DNA from: Alphaproteobacteria bacterium UBA6062
GTDB lineage: Bacteria; Pseudomonadota; Alphaproteobacteria; Sneathiellales; Sneathiellaceae
Direction: 5' to 3'
DNA: 18,299 nt
Assembly: GCA_002428885.1 (NCBI GenBank)
Contig: DIYE01000285.1
Location: 1-18,299 of the forward strand
In this document: in pieces, positions 15,629 to 18,299 of the stretch
Layout: each line of letters starts with the position of its first letter
How positions within the stretch are numbered: position 1 is the stretch's first letter
The notes under the pieces: generated by a model
Databases searched by the model: none
What the model was told of the DNA's origin: nothing
The model's input: the letters and a program-made list of their open reading frames with translations, nothing else
Position numbers and translations under genes: made by a program

Positions 15629-15657
15629 AAAAAAAACCGGGATCACATAGACCCCGG
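15629..15657 (-). terminator. rho-independent terminator of yghU (may also act on lysR)
   Basis: The stem is at 15637-15657: on the minus strand CCGGGGTC and GATCCCGG pair over 8 base pairs including one G-U, around a 5-base loop, followed by eight T (15636 down to 15629). This is a strong terminator for the minus-strand gene that ends at 15680. On the plus strand the same stem has an A-C mismatch and is followed by CTTCTTTT, so it could terminate lysR less efficiently. Confidence 0.85.
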
Positions 15658-15679
15658 CTTCTTTTGGATCAGGTAAAGA

Positions 15680-16567
15680 TTAGTCCGCAGCGGACTCTGA
15701 TGGTCCAACCTTATCCTGTGTCTGGGTATCGAAGTCGCTGGCAGCATGGCGTTCATGAAGCTGCTCCTCCGGTTCTCCCCAGGCACGATTGACCATGCGT
15801 CCCCGCTGTACAGCTTTGCGTTCACCGATTTCTTTCGTCCATCTCACCATATTTTTATAGGTGTGCGTTTCCAGGAATTCGGCGGCGTTATAGACTTTGT
15901 TATCGACGAGAGCACCGTACCAGGGCCAGATCGCCATATCGGCAATGGTATATTCGTCGCCTGCGATGAACTGGTTATCCGCTAGCTGTCGATCCAGGAC
16001 ATCCAGTTGGCGCTTCACTTCCATGGCAAATCGGTCGATGCAGTATTCGATATGGAAAGGGGCATAGCTGTAGAAATGACCGAAGCCACCGCCGAGATAA
16101 GGTGCACTGCCCATCTGCCAGAACAGCCAGTTCATGGTTTCCACTTTTTTCGCCGGATCTTCAGGCAGGAAAGCTCCGAATTTTTCGGCCAGATAAAGCA
16201 GGATAGAACCGGATTCAAAAACACGGGTCGGTTTTTCCGTGCTGGTATCCAGAAGAGCCGGGATTTTTGAGTTAGGATTGATATCAACAAAGTCGCTACC
16301 GAACTGATCACCGTCACCAATATTGATCAGATAGGCGTCATATTCCGCGCCTGAATGACCAAGGGCGAGCAGTTCTTCCAGCATGACAGTAACTTTGACG
16401 CCATTTGGGGTCGCCAATGAATAAAGCTGAAGCGGGTTATCTCCCCTTGGCAGCTCTTTTTCATGGGTTGAGCCGGCAATCGGCCGGTTGATGTTGGCAA
16501 ACTTACCGCCATTTTCCGCATCCCATTTCCAGACTTTGGGAGGCGTATAGGTAGTTGTTTCACTCAT
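15680..16567 (-). CDS. yghU: YghU-type glutathione S-transferase / disulfide-bond oxidoreductase
   Basis: A 295-residue cytoplasmic protein close to E. coli YghU (about 288 residues), a Nu-class GST that uses two glutathiones and has disulfide-bond reductase activity. The family N-terminus VWKWDAENGGKFANINRPIAGSTH (12-35) is present, then a thioredoxin-fold domain with SLATPNGVKVTVMLEELLALG (50-70), whose TPNG holds the active-site region, NPNSKIPALLD and ESGSILLYLAEKFG. The helical C-terminal domain carries GGFGHFYSYAP and EYTIADMAIWPWYG. The C-terminal tail (about 265-295) is polar and acidic. ATG at 16565-16567 has AAAGGA about eight bases upstream. It appears monocistronic, with its own promoter and terminator. 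Confidence 0.92.
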   Translation of the reverse strand: MSETTTYTPPKVWKWDAENGGKFANINRPIAGSTHEKELPRGDNPLQLYSLATPNGVKVTVMLEELLALGHSGAEYDAYLINIGDGDQFGSDFVDINPNSKIPALLDTSTEKPTRVFESGSILLYLAEKFGAFLPEDPAKKVETMNWLFWQMGSAPYLGGGFGHFYSYAPFHIEYCIDRFAMEVKRQLDVLDRQLADNQFIAGDEYTIADMAIWPWYGALVDNKVYNAAEFLETHTYKNMVRWTKEIGERKAVQRGRMVNRAWGEPEEQLHERHAASDFDTQTQDKVGPSESAAD

Positions 16568-16591
16568 ATGGAATTTCCTTTTTGTGCCTAT

Positions 16592-16611
16592 GCCGTTTGG
16601 ATGGAAACGGC
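16592..16611. repeat. leader hairpin of yghU
   Basis: Perfect 7-base arms GCCGTTT and AAACGGC around a 6-base loop. It lies 25 bases upstream of the yghU start, inside the transcript expected from the promoter at 16645-16674, and just ahead of the ribosome binding site. No T-run follows on either strand, so it is not a terminator. It may affect mRNA stability or translation. Confidence 0.6.
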
Positions 16612-16644
16612 TTTATGAGGAGAAGTGTATCAGGGTCACGAGTG

Positions 16645-16674
16645 ATTACAATTTCAATTTGACCGGTCGTTCAA
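16645..16674 (-). promoter_or_regulatory. predicted sigma-70-type promoter of yghU
   Basis: On the minus strand TTGAAC (16674-16669) and TGTAAT (16650-16645) are separated by 18 bases. That gives 5/6 matches to TATAAT, and TTGAAC is close to TTGACA. It would give a leader of about 70 bases. The operator-like dyad at 16658-16675 lies over its -35 box and spacer. Confidence 0.5.
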
Positions 16675-16675
16675 A
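16658..16675. promoter_or_regulatory. operator-like dyad over the yghU promoter (TetR-like)
   Basis: The site TTTGACCGGTCGTTCAAA has outer arms TTTGA/TCAAA, and the two 9-base half-sites match at 7 of 9 positions. A GACCGGTC palindrome is nested within it. The sequence resembles operators of TetR-family repressors (TGACCGGTCGGTCA-like). Overlap with the promoter suggests repression, but no TetR gene is in the window. Confidence 0.45.
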
Positions 16676-16826
16676 ATATAAAGAGGGTGTGACGCCGATC
16701 ATCCTGATGTTGTTTTGAACGGTTCCGGTGTTTGGCTCGATAATAAGGAGAGCAATGAAAGCAACAATATTGCTATCGGCTATTGTGTAGCAAAATCTAC
16801 TTCCTACTTTTTCGTGAGGATATGCG

Positions 16827-17483
16827 TCACATTCCAACGAAATACTGCATAATTCGTGGAACCATATTTTTAAATCTCAGGGGTTGTTCCGTCGCGATCA
16901 GGCAAATACATTCTTCCGCACTGTCTGCGATAGGCTGATGATCTATGTCGCCATCCAGATCGGCAATATCCCCGGCTTTAAATCGGCCGATTTCATCGCT
17001 GAAAGACCCTTTTAAAACAAGTGTGAGTTCCGTTCCGCCATGCCCGTGCTCCGGGATAGTTACGCCGGGTGCAATCTTAAATAAACGGACTGTACCACTA
17101 CGAGATTGAATGCCCGGCAGAACAAAGGATTTAAGGCCGGGAGCAGTGCTGCGCCAAGGAATATCCTCATAATCTTTTGGTACAAACTGGCTAAGAGGAG
17201 ACGGGAAAACACTTTTGATGTGATCATTTGCCGGCTCCGGTGCGGTTTGCTCCGCCTCCAGATCAATCAGATTCATAACTTGATTGAGAGCTTCCGTACG
17301 TACTGGAAGTAAAGCTTCACTCTCCAGAGAACCGGCCCCAATCGTCTCCATCTGTTCAACTTTCTGACGGCATACCGGGCATAGAGATAAGTGTGTTGCG
17401 GCAACCAGGTTCATGCTTTCCGAAAGTGTTCCGGCAGCGTAGGCCATAAGGGTTGCATCATTGAGATGGTGATGAATGCTCAT
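16827..17483 (-). CDS. chrR: ChrR-family zinc anti-sigma factor with cupin domain
   Basis: A 218-residue protein like Rhodobacter sphaeroides ChrR, which holds sigma-E inactive and releases it under singlet oxygen or related oxidants. The N-terminal anti-sigma domain has His6, His31, Cys35 and Cys38 (THLSLCPVCR), the same positions as the zinc ligands of R. sphaeroides ChrR. A linker (about 40-105) leads to a C-terminal cupin with His146, His148 and Glu152 (PEHGHGGTE) and His182 (DHQPIADS), again matching the second metal site. The start overlaps the rpoE stop (ATGA), giving coupled, near-equal synthesis of sigma and anti-sigma. No convincing terminator was seen downstream. Confidence 0.93.
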   Translation of the reverse strand: MSIHHHLNDATLMAYAAGTLSESMNLVAATHLSLCPVCRQKVEQMETIGAGSLESEALLPVRTEALNQVMNLIDLEAEQTAPEPANDHIKSVFPSPLSQFVPKDYEDIPWRSTAPGLKSFVLPGIQSRSGTVRLFKIAPGVTIPEHGHGGTELTLVLKGSFSDEIGRFKAGDIADLDGDIDHQPIADSAEECICLIATEQPLRFKNMVPRIMQYFVGM

Positions 17484-18040
17484 AGCGCATCTCCAAGGCT
17501 TTGTCTGATTTTCTTAAAGGCAAGCCGCATCCGGGATTTGACGGTCCCCAGGGGAACCGTCAGTTTTTCGGAAATCTCTCCATGGCTCAGCCCTTCGTAA
17601 AAGGACAATCGAATAATCTCCATTTGCTCCTGAGGGAGACGTTGCAGGGCATTTCGGACGATAGATGCATGCTGGTTACGATCCATTTCCGTCTCAGGGC
17701 TATCCGAGTCGTCTTCAATGAGTGATAAATCCTGTTCATCATAATCAAAGTGCCTCTCTTTCCTGTAGTGATCGAGGCGCAAATTCCGGGCAATCCGGAA
17801 GATCCATGTGCTGGCTGCCGCTTTGGCCGGATCAAAGAGATGAGCCTTACGCCAGACCTGCAACATTGTCTGTTGCGCCAGTTCCTCAGACATCAACTCG
17901 TCACTTCCAAGCCTGAAGACATAAGATTTTACCCGCGGTGCATAATGTTCGAACAGGCAGGCAAAAGCGTCCCTGTCTCGTTCTTCCGAGACTTTTACCA
18001 ACAGTTCCGTCAGGTAAGTTGTATCGACGGCAACTGCCAT
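17480..18040 (-). CDS. rpoE: RNA polymerase ECF sigma factor, RpoE/ChrR-type
   Basis: A 186-residue ECF sigma factor. Region 2 is about 28-95 (FEHYAPRVKSYVFRLGSDEL, EELAQQTMLQVWRKAHLFDP, STWIFRIARNLRLDHYRKER), and region 4 is about 128-180 (LQRLPQEQMEIIRLSFYEGLSHGEISEKL, PLGTVKSRMRLAFKKIR). The frame is open to an ATG at 18220, which would add 60 residues without family counterpart. The ATG at 18040 gives the usual length and lies about 50 bases downstream of the predicted autoregulated promoter, so it was chosen. The ribosome binding site there is weak, and an in-frame GTG at 18067 is an alternative. It forms an operon with chrR and should direct transcription from TGATCC-type promoters. Confidence 0.93.
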   Translation of the reverse strand: MAVAVDTTYLTELLVKVSEERDRDAFACLFEHYAPRVKSYVFRLGSDELMSEELAQQTMLQVWRKAHLFDPAKAAASTWIFRIARNLRLDHYRKERHFDYDEQDLSLIEDDSDSPETEMDRNQHASIVRNALQRLPQEQMEIIRLSFYEGLSHGEISEKLTVPLGTVKSRMRLAFKKIRQSLGDAL

Positions 18041-18095
18041 ATCGGATTGACGTTTCAAATCCTGCACGGGTTTATCCAAATTTTGTCCTTTCACT

Positions 18096-18125
18096 GCTTT
18101 ACGGTCTGAGATCAAAACCGGATCA
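18096..18125 (-). promoter_or_regulatory. predicted sigma-E (RpoE) promoter of rpoE-chrR
   Basis: On the minus strand TGATCC (18125-18120), 18 bases, then TAAAGC (18101-18096). Rhodobacter RpoE promoters have TGATCC and a TAAGA-like -10 at this spacing, so this fits autoregulation of rpoE-chrR. The start codon would be about 50 bases after the transcription start. Confidence 0.72.
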
Positions 18126-18179
18126 CTCGGATTATAAAATATCTTTAGAGACTGCGCTGAAAATATTTCTCGCACAACC

Positions 18180-18209
18180 TGATCCATAAATGAAATAGGG
18201 CCGTAGAAA
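18180..18209 (+). promoter_or_regulatory. predicted sigma-E (RpoE) promoter of the divergent flavoprotein gene
   Basis: TGATCC (18180-18185), 18 bases, then TAGAAA (18204-18209) on the plus strand. It has the same -35 and spacing as the divergent rpoE promoter. It lies 24 bases before the ATG at 18234, with GGAGGG (18224-18229) as ribosome binding site between. Confidence 0.72.
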
Positions 18210-18233
18210 GCGAAAGACATGCCGGAGGGTTAC

Positions 18234-18299
18234 ATGGGATCACAAAAACATCGGGAAAAGCTGAAGATCGGGATTGTCGGGACGGGAATATCCGGAATG
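18234..18299 (+). CDS. FAD/NAD(P)-binding oxidoreductase, N-terminal fragment
   Basis: Only the first 22 codons are in the window. They read MGSQKHREKLKIGIVGTGISGM, in which IGIVGTGISGM is the start of a Rossmann-type FAD/NAD-binding fold (GxGxxG). A FAD-dependent amine-oxidase-like protein beside rpoE-chrR, often followed by DUF1365 and cyclopropane-fatty-acid-synthase genes, is a known part of the singlet-oxygen regulon, so this is the likely identity (inference from context). The start is supported by GGAGGG at 18224-18229 and the sigma-E-type promoter upstream. Confidence 0.8.
   Translation, partial: MGSQKHREKLKIGIVGTGISGM

Noticed and set aside
16592..16611. The 7-bp hairpin as a terminator for rpoE-chrR
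   Set aside because: On the minus strand it is followed by ATAGGCACAAAAAGG, not a T-run, so it is kept as a leader hairpin only.
16646..16837. 63-codon open frame on the minus strand between yghU and chrR
   Set aside because: It covers the yghU promoter and dyad, has no ribosome binding site or recognisable family, and overlaps the end of chrR.
18041..18220. 60-residue N-terminal extension of RpoE
   Set aside because: It would cover the predicted sigma-E promoter and nearly touch the divergent start. ECF sigma factors of this type are about 180-190 residues, as obtained from 18040.

Overview
The window reads as part of an alphaproteobacterial chromosome with moderate GC content (mid-50s % by eye). 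The evidence is a ChrR/RpoE pair of the Rhodobacter type with matching sigma-E promoters, a heterotetrameric sarcosine oxidase operon in soxBDAG order, and a GATase1-AraC regulator of the betaine/carnitine/sarcosine class. A marine or host-associated rhodospirilloid/rhodobacteroid lineage seems plausible, but the genus cannot be fixed from this sequence alone. No rRNA, tRNA, CRISPR array, transposase or phage gene was seen.

Region 1 (1-5601, + strand) is a tightly packed corrinoid/tetrahydrofolate methyl-transfer module. It begins with the last codons of an upstream gene. It continues with a DUF1638 protein, a small 'virulence factor' family protein, a MetV-like cysteine-rich MTHFR partner, a MetF-like reductase, a methyl-THF:corrinoid methyltransferase and a RACo-type 2Fe-2S/ASKHA corrinoid activator. 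Most junctions are 1-8 base overlaps. The methyl-donor-specific methyltransferase (probably MttB/MtgB-like) and the corrinoid protein are expected just upstream but are not visible.

Region 2 (5598-8363, - strand) holds fhs (formate-THF ligase) followed by a GlxA/GbdR/SouR-type regulator. Divergent from it, after a 287-bp control region rich in inverted repeats, Region 3 (8651-13766, + strand) is soxB-soxD-soxA-soxG. Together Regions 1-3 look like a demethylation pathway for a methylated amine such as glycine betaine. Methyl groups would pass from a corrinoid protein to THF, be oxidised by MetF/MetV to methylene-THF, and meet the methylene-THF made by sarcosine oxidase. Fhs would interconvert formyl-THF and formate with ATP. 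Combining a redox-fragile corrinoid system with an O2-using, H2O2-producing oxidase is the most interesting biology here.

Region 4 (13702-16567) is a loosely connected set: an EamA transporter divergent from a LysR regulator, and a YghU-type glutathione transferase with its own promoter, operator-like dyad, leader hairpin and terminator.

Region 5 (16827-18299) is an rpoE-chrR operon (- strand) divergent from a truncated FAD/NAD-binding oxidoreductase (+ strand). Both directions carry a TGATCC-N18-TA(A/G)A element, which fits sigma-E autoregulation and control of the flavoprotein in a singlet-oxygen/oxidant response.
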